Part shown: one piece after another, positions 30,389-39,700 of the stretch
Layout of the letters: every line of letters starts with the position of its first letter
Position numbering within the stretch: the stretch's first letter is position 1
NCBI GenBank assembly: GCA_937967645.1
Contig: CALBTT010000213.1
Location: 1-64,000, forward strand
Direction of reading: 5' to 3'
Length of the DNA stretch: 64,000 nucleotides
Source: an uncultured Zoogloea sp.
Lineage (GTDB): Bacteria > Pseudomonadota > Gammaproteobacteria > Burkholderiales > Rhodocyclaceae
The notes under the pieces: model-generated
The model's input: only the letters and a program-made list of their open reading frames with translations
What the model was told of the DNA's origin: nothing
The model's database searches: none
Made by a program: the position numbers and the translations under genes

Positions 30389-31363
30389 CTACGCGGCGGC
30401 CCGCAGCAGCGGGACTCCATGGAGACGCAGGAGGGCGGCGACCGCCAGCGGGTCGCGCTCGGCGCGGACCAGGGCATACAGGACTTCCGCCTGGGGGAAA
30501 TTGCGACGCAGCAGGTTCAGCCACTGCTTGAGCCGTCCGGGAGCATGGCGCGCTTCCACCTTGGCCAGCACGCGCAGCCAGAACTCACCCAACAAGGGAA
30601 GCAGCTCGGCCCATTCGGCCTGACGATCAGGGGGGACCGCTGCGCCCTGACGGATCCGCCGCGCCAGGAAGGGGTCGGCCACCGCGCCGCGGCCCAGCAT
30701 CACATCGGCAGCGCCGCTCACCGCACGGCACCGCCGCCAGTCATCCTCATTCCACACCTCGCCATTGGCCACTACCGGCACGGCCACCACATCGGCGATG
30801 CGTCCTACCCACTCCCAGTGGGCGGGTGGCCGGTAGCCGTCGGTCTTGGTCCGGGCATGCACCACCAGGCCATCGACCCCACCTTCGGCCAGGGCCCGGC
30901 CGCAATCGAGGGCCTTGCCGGTGTCCTCGACCCCGAGCCGCATCTTGGCCGTGAAGGGAATGTGCGGCGGCACCGCGGCCCGGACCGCCCGGGCGATGGC
31001 ATGCAGCAGCTCCGGTTCGTCGAGCAGGGCGGCCCCGCCCCGGTGGCGATTGACCGTGGGGGCCGGGCAGCCGAAGTTGAGGTCGATGCCCGGCGGATTC
31101 AGGCCTACCAACTGGGCGGCGTTGTCGGCCATGCAGGGCGGATCCGAGCCCAGCAATTGGACCCGCACGGACGTCCCTGACGAAGTTGCGCCTCCGTTCT
31201 TCAGCTCTGGCGACATGCGCGTGAAGGCGCGCCGTGGCAACACCGAGCCGGACACCCGGGCGAACTCGGTCACCGCGTAGTCATAGCCCGGCACGCGCGT
31301 GAGCACCTCGCGCAGGACGTCGTCGGCGAGACCTTCGAGGGGGGCGAGAAGCAACCTGGACAT
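30389..31363 (-). CDS. dusC: tRNA-dihydrouridine synthase C
   Basis: About 324 aa from the ATG at 31363. FMN-dependent reductase that makes dihydrouridine (position 16 in E. coli DusC). [11 protein letters not shown] opens the TIM barrel. Catalytic Cys is in [16 protein letters not shown], and the FMN/tRNA motifs [18 protein letters not shown] and NGEVW follow. The helical domain ends with [10 protein letters not shown]. The longest frame adds 103 codons that read through the divergent promoter region and are not supported. First gene of a four-gene operon. Confidence 0.93.
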   Translation of the reverse strand: MSRLLLAPLEGLADDVLREVLTRVPGYDYAVTEFARVSGSVLPRRAFTRMSPELKNGGATSSGTSVRVQLLGSDPPCMADNAAQLVGLNPPGIDLNFGCPAPTVNRHRGGAALLDEPELLHAIARAVRAAVPPHIPFTAKMRLGVEDTGKALDCGRALAEGGVDGLVVHARTKTDGYRPPAHWEWVGRIADVVAVPVVANGEVWNEDDWRRCRAVSGAADVMLGRGAVADPFLARRIRQGAAVPPDRQAEWAELLPLLGEFWLRVLAKVEARHAPGRLKQWLNLLRRNFPQAEVLYALVRAERDPLAVAALLRLHGVPLLRAAA

Positions 31364-31542
31364 GACGCGGAGAGGGAGGCAAGCAATACCGGGAAAGGCA
31401 GCCAGCACAGCAGGCAGGGTGCGTGGGCCGGGGCCGCAATGTACCGGAGTTTCGCGCCGCAACAAAGGGCTTTGCAGCGCACCCGACCAGCGCACAGGAG
31501 TAATATGCGCGACCCGCCCCCCACTGCCGGAACATCGCGCCC

Positions 31543-32883
31543 ATGCAACGCCTGATCCGCCCGAAGAGCGACTCGCCGGGTCGCCGCGACCTGCTGATCC
31601 TCGCCCTGCCCGCCCTGCTGCTGGTGGTGGCAGCCTTCGTGTTGGCCTGGCAGTTCGTGCGGCCGGCGCCACCCAGCCGTATCGTCATCACCACCGGCGC
31701 TGCGGGCGGCGCCTACGACTACTTTGGCCAGCGCTACCGCGAGAAGCTGGCCCAGGAAGGCATCGAGGTGGAGTTGCGTCCCTCATCCGGCGCGGTTGAA
31801 AACCTGCGTCGCCTGAAGACCGACGACGCGGTGAATGTGGGTTTCATCCAGGGCGGCATCGCCAACGAACCCGAATCCGAGGACCTGGCCACCCTGGGCT
31901 CCATGTACCTGGAGCCCGTGTGGGTCTTCTACCGCGGCACGGAGAACCTCGACAGGATCGTGCAGCTGCGCGGCAAACGCATCGCCATTGGCGTGCATGG
32001 CAGCGGCGGCCAGCTCTTCGCCCTGCAGATGCTGGCCGCCAACGGCTTCAGCACCAACGATCCGGGGCTGATGCCGGTGGGCGGCATGGACGCCGTCAAT
32101 GCCCTGCGCAAGGGCGAGGTGGACGCCTTCTTCGTGGTCGGCGCGCCCCAGGCGCCGGTGGTCGACGCGCTGCTCCACAGCGAGGGCATCCAGCTGCTCA
32201 ACTTTGCCCAGGCGGAGGGCTACGGACGCCACTTTCCGCATCTCGTCACCGTCACCCTGCCCCGCGGCGCCATCGACATCCAGGCCGATCACCCTTCCCG
32301 GGACATCCAGCTGGTGGCGGCCACCGCCAACCTGGTGGTGAAGTCCGACATCCATCCGGCCATCGTCACCCTGCTGCTCCGGCATGCCCGCGAGATCCAC
32401 GGCGCCCCCGGCCTGCTCAACGGCCCCGGCGCCTTCCCCAGCCAGCAGGACCACTCCCTGCCGCTGCATCCCTCCGCGCGCCGCTTCTACGAGAGCGGAC
32501 CGCCCCTGCTGCAGCGCTACCTGCCTTTCTGGCTGGCCGTGCTGATCGATCGGCTGTTCGTGATGCTGCTGCCCCTGATCGCCGTGGTGATCCCACTGAC
32601 CAAGGTTCTGCCGGCCCTTTACAACTGGCGCATGCGCTCGCGGGTGTATCGCTGGTACGGCGAGCTCAAGTTCCTCGAGGCGGAGATCGACCGCAATCCC
32701 GAAACCCGCCGGGATCCAGCCACCATCGAAGGCTTCATCGACCGCCTGGACCACATCGAGCGCAGGGCAAGCCACCGCAAGCTGCCGCTGGCCTTCTCCA
32801 ACGAGCTGTACACCCTGCGCGAACACATCGCCCTGGTGCGCCGGCGTCTGAAGTCACTTGCGGAAACCGCCACAGGTGGCTGA
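31543..32883 (+). CDS. TAXI-family (TRAP-type) solute-binding protein, membrane anchored
   Basis: 446 aa. An N-terminal TM anchor (about 17-40) leads into a TAXI periplasmic binding domain ([39 protein letters not shown]). A second TM (about 325-350) and a charged cytoplasmic tail of some 80 residues follow. Classical TAXI proteins are soluble and work with TRAP permeases, none of which is encoded nearby. It may therefore be a membrane-tethered sensor or an orphan binding protein. Ligand unknown; glutamate-like compounds are common for the family. Confidence 0.85.
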   Translation: MQRLIRPKSDSPGRRDLLILALPALLLVVAAFVLAWQFVRPAPPSRIVITTGAAGGAYDYFGQRYREKLAQEGIEVELRPSSGAVENLRRLKTDDAVNVGFIQGGIANEPESEDLATLGSMYLEPVWVFYRGTENLDRIVQLRGKRIAIGVHGSGGQLFALQMLAANGFSTNDPGLMPVGGMDAVNALRKGEVDAFFVVGAPQAPVVDALLHSEGIQLLNFAQAEGYGRHFPHLVTVTLPRGAIDIQADHPSRDIQLVAATANLVVKSDIHPAIVTLLLRHAREIHGAPGLLNGPGAFPSQQDHSLPLHPSARRFYESGPPLLQRYLPFWLAVLIDRLFVMLLPLIAVVIPLTKVLPALYNWRMRSRVYRWYGELKFLEAEIDRNPETRRDPATIEGFIDRLDHIERRASHRKLPLAFSNELYTLREHIALVRRRLKSLAETATGG

Positions 32884-32911
32884 AAGTCAAAGCACTACAC
32901 TCAACAACATG

Positions 32912-32934
32912 ACCGGGGCCCCCCTGCCCCCGGT
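32912..32934. other. GC hairpin between TAXI gene and xpt
   Basis: ACCGGGG (32912-32918) and CCCCGGT (32928-32934) form a 7-bp stem with a C-rich loop in the 78-base gap. There is no T run, so it is at best a weak terminator or an mRNA 3' end stabiliser. Confidence 0.35.
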
Positions 32935-32961
32935 CCCCGAGACCCGCACACGAGCTCCATC

Positions 32962-33573
32962 ATGAGTCCGCACCTAGATCTGACCGCCCCCTACCCACCC
33001 CTGGTCCGCCGCATCGAGACCGAAGCCACCGTCGAGAACGGTGAGATCCTGCGCATCGACCACTTCCTGAACCACCGCATCGAGCCGGCCTTCATCTTCG
33101 AGATGGCCCACGAGCTGGCCCGCCGCCTGTCCTACTTCCAGCCCAACGTGGTGCTGACAGCGGAAGCCAGCGGCATCGCGCCAGCCCTGGTGGTGGCCCA
33201 GACCCTCAGCGTGCCCCTGGTGTATGCCAAGAAATACTCTCCCCAGGTGGAGTCGCCTTCGATATCGCGGATCATCCCGTCCCCCACCAAGGGCGGGCAC
33301 ACCCGGCTGGTCCTGTCGCGGCGCTACCTCACCGCGGGCCAGCGCGTGGTGATCGTCGATGACTTCCTGGCCAACGGCCGCACTGCCATCGCGCTGATCG
33401 AGATGGCCCGGGAAGCCGGCGCCGAGGTGATGGGGGCCGGCTTCATCGTCGAGAAGTGCTTCAAGCACGGCCGCGAGCACATCCAGGCCCTCAACGTTCC
33501 CGTGGCGACCCTGGCCCAGGTGGAGCGCCTGGCCGACCGGCACGCGATCCTCACCCAACCGGCGGAAGCCTGA
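32962..33573 (+). CDS. xpt: Xanthine phosphoribosyltransferase-like protein
   Basis: 203 aa. It resembles Bacillus-type Xpt, which salvages xanthine to XMP with PRPP: RIDHFLNHRIEP near the N terminus, TAEASGIAPALVVA, KKYSPQV, and the PRPP loop VVIVDDFLANGRTA. The fold is that of type I PRTases of the PurR/Xpt branch. No purine riboswitch was seen in the short leader. Base specificity (xanthine against other purines) is inferred from the family. Confidence 0.88.
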   Translation: MSPHLDLTAPYPPLVRRIETEATVENGEILRIDHFLNHRIEPAFIFEMAHELARRLSYFQPNVVLTAEASGIAPALVVAQTLSVPLVYAKKYSPQVESPSISRIIPSPTKGGHTRLVLSRRYLTAGQRVVIVDDFLANGRTAIALIEMAREAGAEVMGAGFIVEKCFKHGREHIQALNVPVATLAQVERLADRHAILTQPAEA

Positions 33574-33620
33574 GCCCCGGAGCGGCCCTGCCGGCCGCCC
33601 CACCCTGGCCTGCGCGCAGG

Positions 33621-34436
33621 TCAGCGTGACAGGGGATAGAACAACTGCTCGTTGCCGATCTTGTAGGCCGAGATCGCCCGGCGGCCTTCCGGCGAGGTGA
33701 TCCAGGCGATGAATCGCTCCCCCGCGGCCTTCTTGACGTGGGGATGGCGCGCCGGGTTCACCAGCATCACGCCATAGGGGTTGTAGAGCTTGGAGTCGCC
33801 CGCGTAGAGGATGGCCAGGTCCTGGCGGTTCTTGAAGCTCGCCCAGGTGCCCCGGTCAGCCAGGGTGTATGCCCCCATGCCGGCGGCCATGTTGAGGGTC
33901 GGCCCCATGCCGGCCCCCGCCTCCTTGTACCAGGGCTGGCCCTTGGGCTCGACGCCGGCCGCACCCCAGAAGCGCAGCTCCGCCGCATGGGTGCCGCTGC
34001 GGTCTCCCCGCGATACCCAGGGGCTGGCCTTGCGGGCGATCCGGGCAAAGGCATCGGTGGCGTCCCGGGCCCCCTTCACCCCCGCCGCATCGGCGGCCGG
34101 ACCGACCAGCACGAAGTCGTTGTACATCACATCCCGGCGATCCACGCCAAAGCCCTCCTGAACGAATTTGTCCTCGGCAGCGCGGTCATGCACCAGCAGC
34201 ACATCGGCGTCGCCACGCCGCCCCACGTCGAGGGCCTGCCCGGTGCCGAGCGCCACCACCTTGACCCCGATCCCGCTGTCCTTCTCGAAGATCGGCAGGA
34301 TGAAGTTGAACAGACCGGACTGCTCCGTGGAGGTGGTCGAAGCGAGGACGATGGTCTCCCCCGCCTGCGCGAAAGATGCCCACGCCAGTACGCCGCAGAC
34401 AGCACGCCCGAGAAATTTCAGAAGGCCATTCGCCAT
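33621..34436 (-). CDS. tupA: Tungstate-binding periplasmic protein
   Basis: 271 aa from the ATG at 34436, which has GGGAGAA upstream. A signal peptide ends near AQA (about residue 25), followed by TTSTEQSGL, the oxyanion-binding signature of TupA. Later RGDRSGTHAAE and YTLADRG also match. It delivers tungstate to TupBC. It is the last gene of the aor-tup operon, and its start overlaps the end of tupC by 19 bases. Confidence 0.94.
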   Translation of the reverse strand: MANGLLKFLGRAVCGVLAWASFAQAGETIVLASTTSTEQSGLFNFILPIFEKDSGIGVKVVALGTGQALDVGRRGDADVLLVHDRAAEDKFVQEGFGVDRRDVMYNDFVLVGPAADAAGVKGARDATDAFARIARKASPWVSRGDRSGTHAAELRFWGAAGVEPKGQPWYKEAGAGMGPTLNMAAGMGAYTLADRGTWASFKNRQDLAILYAGDSKLYNPYGVMLVNPARHPHVKKAAGERFIAWITSPEGRRAISAYKIGNEQLFYPLSR

Positions 34437-35167
34437 GGTAGTTCTCCCTGGATGTAGAGCCGCGCGGCCTGGGAGGCCGGGCGGGCGAAGAAACGCTGGA
34501 CCGGGGCATGCTCGCAGACCCGGCCGGCGTCGATGAAAACCACGTCGTCGGCGAGGCGGGTGGCCTGGCCGAGATTGTGGGTGGTCATGAGGATGCGGGT
34601 GCCTTCGGTGCGGATCTCCCGCACGATGCGCTCGATGGCATCCACCGAGGAGGGATCGAGGCTGGCGGTCGGCTCGTCCAGCAGCAGCAGGCGCGGCCGG
34701 GTCACCCAGGCTCGGGCAAGGGCCAGGCGCTGACGCTCGCCCCCCGACAAAGCCCGCGCGCTGTCCGCGGCCCGATGGGCCAGGCCGACCCGCTCCAGCA
34801 CGGCGAGGGCCTGCTGCCGCCGCTCGACGCCAGCCAGACGCATGGGCAGCAGCGCCAATTCCACGTTGCCGCACACCGAGTCGCGCAACATCCGTGGCTG
34901 CTGGAACACCATGGCCACGCCGGACTCCGGCCGCCCCCCGCCGCCCCAATCGATCTCACCGGCCTGGGGCTCAACCAAGCCACACAGGGTGCGCAGCAGC
35001 ACGCTTTTGCCGGCCCCGTTGGGGCCCAGCAGGATGGTGATGCCCTCGGCCTCGAGGTCCAGGTCCAGTCCATCGAGAATGGTCCGTCCGCCGGCCTCCC
35101 AACGCAGTCCGCGCAGCCGCAGCGGGAACATGGCACTCACGCCGCTCGTGGCAATTCGCTCAGGCAT
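34418..35167 (-). CDS. tupC: Tungstate ABC transporter, ATP-binding subunit
   Basis: About 249 aa (or 237 aa from the ATG at 35131; neither start has a strong Shine-Dalgarno). Walker A LLGPNGAGKS, Q-loop FQQPRM, signature ALSGGERQRLALARA, Walker B LLLLDEPTASLD and switch His in TTHNLGQ are intact. It energises tungstate uptake. It overlaps tupB by eight bases if the first ATG is used, and overlaps tupA at its 3' end. Confidence 0.93.
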   Translation of the reverse strand: MPERIATSGVSAMFPLRLRGLRWEAGGRTILDGLDLDLEAEGITILLGPNGAGKSVLLRTLCGLVEPQAGEIDWGGGGRPESGVAMVFQQPRMLRDSVCGNVELALLPMRLAGVERRQQALAVLERVGLAHRAADSARALSGGERQRLALARAWVTRPRLLLLDEPTASLDPSSVDAIERIVREIRTEGTRILMTTHNLGQATRLADDVVFIDAGRVCEHAPVQRFFARPASQAARLYIQGELPWRMAF

Positions 35168-35864
35168 AGCGGCGCATCGCCCACTGACGGACCACGAAGG
35201 CCAGCCCATTGAGGACCAGGATGACCGCCAGCAGCACCAGGCCCAGGGCCACCGCCAGGGGCAGGTCACCCTTGCTGGTCTCCAGGGCGATGGCGGTGGT
35301 CATGGTGCGGGTCGAGCGGTCGATGTTGCCGCCCACGATCATCACCGCCCCAACCTCCGACATGGCCCTGCCCAGCCCGGCGAGCACGGCCACCAGCAGG
35401 GAGTGGCGGCAGTCGTGGAGCAGCACCCGCACGCTGTCGATCCAGCGCAGGCGCAGCACGCGGAATTCCTCCTCGTAGTCGCGCCACGCGTCTTCGATGG
35501 TCTGGCGGGCGATCGCCGCCATCAGCGGCGCCACCAGCACGGTCTGGGCCAGCACCATCGCGGTCGGGGAATACAGCAGCCCCATGCTGCCCAGCGGCCC
35601 CGAGCGGGACAGCAGCAGATACACCACAACCCCGACCACCACCGAGGGCAACCCCATGCAGCCATTGAGTGCAATCACAAGCAGCTGGCGACCCGGAAAG
35701 CGGCCCACCCCCAGGCAGGCGCCCAGCGGCAGCCCGATCAAGGTTCCCAGCAACACCGCCAGTCCACTCACCTGCAGCGACAGGCCGACGATCTCGGCGA
35801 CCCGGTGGTCGAAGCCAGCGAGCAGGGCAAAAGCCTCTGAAAGGGCGAGACTGAATGCGTTCAT
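35160..35864 (-). CDS. tupB: Tungstate ABC transporter, permease subunit
   Basis: 234 aa with five to six transmembrane helices and the EAA-type cytoplasmic loop (RVLRLRWIDSVRVLLHDCR, then AGLGRAMSEVGAVMIVGGN), as in TupB/ModB permeases. The N terminus is short and cytoplasmic. It follows the small unknown gene of the aor operon by 54 bases, so tungstate import and the tungsten enzyme are probably co-transcribed. Confidence 0.93.
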   Translation of the reverse strand: MNAFSLALSEAFALLAGFDHRVAEIVGLSLQVSGLAVLLGTLIGLPLGACLGVGRFPGRQLLVIALNGCMGLPSVVVGVVVYLLLSRSGPLGSMGLLYSPTAMVLAQTVLVAPLMAAIARQTIEDAWRDYEEEFRVLRLRWIDSVRVLLHDCRHSLLVAVLAGLGRAMSEVGAVMIVGGNIDRSTRTMTTAIALETSKGDLPLAVALGLVLLAVILVLNGLAFVVRQWAMRRYA

Positions 35865-35918
35865 GAACGCCCGGACGGGAGAGCCGGCGGGAGGGTGAGG
35901 ATCAGCACGCGGCTCAGC

Positions 35919-36230
35919 TCAGCCTCCTCCACGCTGCATGGCCCGATCCAGCCGCGACAACAGCCGGCTACAGGCCTCCGCGTCACCAGCCAGGAAGCGC
36001 AGGCGGGCGTGGGTCACCGGAATGCGGAACTGGCCGAGGCGACGCTCGGGCATCTCGGTCAGCACCATCTCGAGGACGGCCTCGCCATCGTCGGCCCGAT
36101 ACACCAGGGGCGCAGGCGAGGACACGCCACCGGGCAGCGCCAGGTGCAGTCCTCGCTCGAACTCCGCCGGGCTCGCGCCAAGCTCCCTCATGAAGCCGCC
36201 ATCGACGGGCTCCTCCAGCTGCTGCAGCAC
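35919..36230 (-). CDS. Small protein of the tungsten operon, unknown function
   Basis: About 103 aa if it starts at the GTG at 36230, four bases past the MoaD-like stop; the longest frame begins inside that gene and is less likely. The sequence is soluble, without cysteine-rich or membrane motifs: ASPAEFERGLHLALPGG, VLTEMPERRLGQFRIPVTHARL. Position suggests a maturation or assembly factor for the tungsten enzyme, corresponding to the last gene of the five-gene aor layout described in Aromatoleum. That is inference. Confidence 0.6.
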   Translation of the reverse strand: MLQQLEEPVDGGFMRELGASPAEFERGLHLALPGGVSSPAPLVYRADDGEAVLEMVLTEMPERRLGQFRIPVTHARLRFLAGDAEACSRLLSRLDRAMQRGGG

Positions 36231-36234
36231 AAGC

Positions 36235-36486
36235 CTAGCCCCCCGCGATCGGCGGCCAGATAGCCACCTCGTCATCATCCTGCAACACCCGCGCGGCGCG
36301 TGCAGCTGGCGGGATGTAATGGCCATTCACCAGGACCAGGTGGGCACTCTTCTCGGGCACGCGGTAACGCACGATCAGGTCTCCCACCGTGGTGGTGGGG
36401 GCCACATCGATCTCCACAAGATTGCCGCGCCGCTCGGCCGGCAGGTAATCGGCCAGCGACGCGAAGAGCTTGAAGACGACCCTCAT
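36235..36486 (-). CDS. MoaD/ThiS-like sulfur carrier
   Basis: 83 aa beta-grasp protein ending in the Gly-Gly tail (PPIAGG) that is adenylated and thiocarboxylated in MoaD. VKFKLFASL-type opening, VEIDVAPTTTVGDLI and LVNGHYIPP fit the family. The start overlaps the aorC stop (ATGA). Sitting inside the aldehyde oxidoreductase operon, it probably donates dithiolene sulfur for the tungsten pterin cofactor, perhaps as a dedicated paralogue of the main MoaD. Confidence 0.9.
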   Translation of the reverse strand: MRVVFKLFASLADYLPAERRGNLVEIDVAPTTTVGDLIVRYRVPEKSAHLVLVNGHYIPPAARAARVLQDDDEVAIWPPIAGG

Positions 36487-37769
36487 GCGAAGGCGGCCAC
36501 CGGGTGACGTCGGGCGGTCGCGTCCGGCTGGGTGGCCGCCAGATAGGCCTCGAAGAAACGCTGCGGGGCCTCGAGCAGGTGATCCTTCCAGGCGCCGAGC
36601 CTGAGGCGCCCCTGGATCATCCCCCGCAGGGCACCGACATGCTGGGTCATGCCGATGGAGGTGGCACCGATCAGCACATCGCCCTTGAACTGAAGGCTGA
36701 GGTAGCGGAAGGCCCCTTCATCCACCTGCTCGACGCCCTGCCCTTCGGGGTCGCCCCACCACTGCCCGAAGGAGGTCGAGATCAACCCCAGGGTGTCCAG
36801 CACGTTGATCGCCAGCACCCCCGGCATGCGCGCCTGGCCTCCGGCCATGTTGATCGCCGCGACACGGGCCTGGTCGGCCGCATTGGGCTGGATGGCCGAC
36901 ACCAGATGGGCGCCGGTGAACAGATCTGGCGCCTCGGCCACATCACCCGCGGCGAAGATCCCCGGCACCGATGTCTCCATGCGGGCATCCACCAGCACGC
37001 CCTTGGCCACATGTACCGGGGTCGCATCCAGGAAGGCCACGTTCGGCGCCACGCCGGCGGCAACGATCACCAGGTCGCAGGGCAGCACGTCGCCGGTGGA
37101 CAGGCTGACCTGCAGCGGCGCATCGCCACCGTCGGCCCGCTCGATCCGCTCGACACCGGCGGAGGTGAGCACCCGGATGCCCTTCTCCTCGACCCAGCGC
37201 TTGATCATCGCCCCCGCCTTGGGGGTCATCATGCGCGGCACCATGCGGTCGCCCATCTCCACCACAGTGAGGGAGACGCCGCGCTTGGCGAGCGCCTCCA
37301 TGATGATGCAGCCGATGAAGCCGGCCCCCAGCTGCAGCACCCGCGCGCCCGGCCTGGCATGGCTGGCGATGGCCCGGGCATCGGCCAGGGTCCAGCAGGT
37401 CTGCACCTCGGGCAGGTCCACGCCGGGAATGGGCGGCCGCACCGGGTGGGAGCCCGTTGCCACGAGAAGGCGGTCGTAGGCCTCGAAGTGGCCATCGGCG
37501 AAGAGCACCCTGCCCTGCTGCGTATCCACCGCCACCGCACGGCCATTGAGCTGGCGCACCCCGAGCCGCTCGAAGTGATCCGGCGTCTTGCGCAGCCAGG
37601 TTCCCGACTCGTCGATGTTGCCTTCCAGCAGGTAGGGAATGGCCATGCGGGAATAAGAGGGTTCATTCTCGCAGCCCACCATCACGATCTCGTCACGGGG
37701 CGCCGCCTTGCGCAGGGTTTCGACGGCCACCACGCCGGCCGGGCCGTTGCCCAGGATAAGGTGTTTCAT
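36483..37769 (-). CDS. aorC: FAD/NAD(P)-dependent oxidoreductase subunit of the AOR complex
   Basis: 428 aa from the ATG at 37769, with GAGGAATC upstream. The FAD-binding GNGPAGVVAVETL opens the chain, an NAD-binding QLGAGFIGCIIMEAL follows, and FAAGDVAEAPD contacts the flavin. It is of the NirB/rubredoxin-reductase type. In the Aromatoleum complex the homologous subunit passes electrons between NAD+ and the Fe-S subunit. It lies 72 bases after aorB and is coupled to the MoaD-like gene. Confidence 0.88.
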   Translation of the reverse strand: MKHLILGNGPAGVVAVETLRKAAPRDEIVMVGCENEPSYSRMAIPYLLEGNIDESGTWLRKTPDHFERLGVRQLNGRAVAVDTQQGRVLFADGHFEAYDRLLVATGSHPVRPPIPGVDLPEVQTCWTLADARAIASHARPGARVLQLGAGFIGCIIMEALAKRGVSLTVVEMGDRMVPRMMTPKAGAMIKRWVEEKGIRVLTSAGVERIERADGGDAPLQVSLSTGDVLPCDLVIVAAGVAPNVAFLDATPVHVAKGVLVDARMETSVPGIFAAGDVAEAPDLFTGAHLVSAIQPNAADQARVAAINMAGGQARMPGVLAINVLDTLGLISTSFGQWWGDPEGQGVEQVDEGAFRYLSLQFKGDVLIGATSIGMTQHVGALRGMIQGRLRLGAWKDHLLEAPQRFFEAYLAATQPDATARRHPVAAFA

Positions 37770-37841
37770 GGGAGATTCCTCGAAGCAGGATTGTGCCGAT
37801 GCCGCCCTATCGCGGGGCGGCATCGGCAGGTAGGCGTGGTC

Positions 37842-39689
37842 TCAGAGCCCCAGGCGGGCCAGCGTGGCCTCGGTGGGCACACCCTCCTCGGTCCAGCCGC
37901 GGATGCTGTAGTACTCCGGCAGCATCTTGTCGATGCCGCTGACCAGTCCCTTGGCCGGCCCTACCTTCGCCGCTTCGGTCTTGAGGCGTGGTGGCAGGTC
38001 GTCGTCCTTGCGGGTCAGGCCGGCCGCGTTGTTGAAGAGGCGCTCCATGTTCCAGATGCGCTCCCCCATGGCATTGAGTTTGTCCATCGACCAGTCGCCC
38101 TCACAGGCGGCCTCGATCTGCGGCTGCACGTCGGCCAGCGTCCATGCGAAGGAGGTGAATACGCAGATCCCCGCGGCGTCGAAGACCGCCGTGGCGTCCT
38201 GGAAGGCCTTGACCAGCTCGGGCTTGCCCTCGGTGGTGAGCGGATCGGTCTTGACCGGGATACCCAGCACCTCGGAGGCCACGGTGTAGGAACGCAGGTG
38301 GCAGGCACCGCGATTGGAGGTGGCGTAGGTCAGGCCCATGCCCTGGATGCCCCGGGCGTCATAGGCCGGGAACTCCTGCCCCTTGACGGTCATGGACAGC
38401 TCCGGATGGCCGTACTTGGTGCACAAGCGGCGCGAGCCCTGACCGATCTCCTTGCCGAAGCCCTCACCCCGGGCGGTCATCTCGGTAAGGCGGGCCAAAG
38501 CCTCGGCCGAACCGAACTCCGCCTCGATGCCGATCTGCTCCTTGGTGAGAACACCCATTTCATACAGCTCCATCACGGCGCCGATGGTGGCACCGAAGGA
38601 GATCGGGTCCATGCCCTGTTCGTTGCACAGGAGGTTGGCGTACTGCAGGGCCTCCAGGTCGCCCACGCCATTGGCTGCGCCAAGGGCCCAGGCCGCTTCA
38701 TACTCCAGGCCACCGGATGCGCCCCAATATTTGGGGTTGTTCACCACGGTGAAGTGCCCCTTGTCGATCTCGGAGATGCGCCCACAGGCGATCGTGCAGC
38801 CAAAACAGGCCGCGTTGGTCACCAGGTGGGTCTTGCCATCGGTGGGCCGCTTCTCGTGCATCGCTTCGGCGGAGATCTTGCCCGCATCCTCGAACTGCAC
38901 GTCCTTGTGGTTACGGGTGGGCAAGGCGCCCATCTCGTTGATCACGTTCATCAGCACCTGGGTGCCGAACTTCGGCAGCCCCTGGCCGGTGACGGCGTTG
39001 TCGGCGAGCACCTTCTTCTTCTCGGCGGTGATCTTCATGAAGGCTTTCATGTCCTTGATGCCGGACACGCCCTGGGTACCGCGCAGGGCCACCGCCTTGA
39101 GATTCTTTGAGCCCATCACCGCGCCCACCCCTGAGCGGCCGGCGGCCCGGTGCAGGTCATTGACGATGCAGGCAAACAGGACCTGGTTTTCACCAGCGAG
39201 TCCGATCGAGGACACTCGCACCAGCGGATCCTGGTGGTGGTGCTTGATGGCCTCCTCGGTCTCCCAGCAGCTCTTGCCCCACAGGTCGGAGGCATCGATC
39301 AGCTGGGCCTTGTCGTTCTCGACATAGAGATAGACCGGCTTGGGGGAGCGCCCTTCGAAGATGATCATGTCCCAGCCGGCGAACTTCATCTCGGCACCGA
39401 AGAAGCCTCCGGAGTTCGAGCAGGCGATCGCGCCGGTCAGCGGCCCCTTGGTGACCACCGTATAGCGTCCGCCAGTGGACGCCAGGGTGCCGGTCAGCGG
39501 CCCGGTGGACATGATCAGCTTGTTCTCGGGCGACAGGGGATCGACCTTAGGGTCGATCTCCGCTACCAGATACTTGGTGGCCAGCCCCCGGGATCCGAGG
39601 TACTCGTCAGCCCACTGCATGTTGAGGGGTTCGTCGGTGCAGGTCCCTTCGGTAAGGTTGACCCGCAGCACTTTCCTGTTCCAGCCCAT
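37842..39689 (-). CDS. aorB: Tungsten-dependent aldehyde oxidoreductase, catalytic subunit
   Basis: About 615 aa from the ATG at 39689; the longest frame adds 47 unsupported codons. AOR family: N-terminal pterin-binding domain (MGWNRKVLRVNL, GSRGLATKYL, LIMSTGPLTGTLASTGGRY). [4Fe-4S] cysteines lie in AACFGCTIACGR, with the fourth near GACHLRS. It holds a tungsten bis-pterin and interconverts aldehydes and carboxylic acids. RAAGRSGVGAVMGSKNLKA is also typical. GGGGAGAGA precedes the start. Confidence 0.95.
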   Translation of the reverse strand: MGWNRKVLRVNLTEGTCTDEPLNMQWADEYLGSRGLATKYLVAEIDPKVDPLSPENKLIMSTGPLTGTLASTGGRYTVVTKGPLTGAIACSNSGGFFGAEMKFAGWDMIIFEGRSPKPVYLYVENDKAQLIDASDLWGKSCWETEEAIKHHHQDPLVRVSSIGLAGENQVLFACIVNDLHRAAGRSGVGAVMGSKNLKAVALRGTQGVSGIKDMKAFMKITAEKKKVLADNAVTGQGLPKFGTQVLMNVINEMGALPTRNHKDVQFEDAGKISAEAMHEKRPTDGKTHLVTNAACFGCTIACGRISEIDKGHFTVVNNPKYWGASGGLEYEAAWALGAANGVGDLEALQYANLLCNEQGMDPISFGATIGAVMELYEMGVLTKEQIGIEAEFGSAEALARLTEMTARGEGFGKEIGQGSRRLCTKYGHPELSMTVKGQEFPAYDARGIQGMGLTYATSNRGACHLRSYTVASEVLGIPVKTDPLTTEGKPELVKAFQDATAVFDAAGICVFTSFAWTLADVQPQIEAACEGDWSMDKLNAMGERIWNMERLFNNAAGLTRKDDDLPPRLKTEAAKVGPAKGLVSGIDKMLPEYYSIRGWTEEGVPTEATLARLGL

Positions 39690-39700
39690 GGTCTCTCCCC

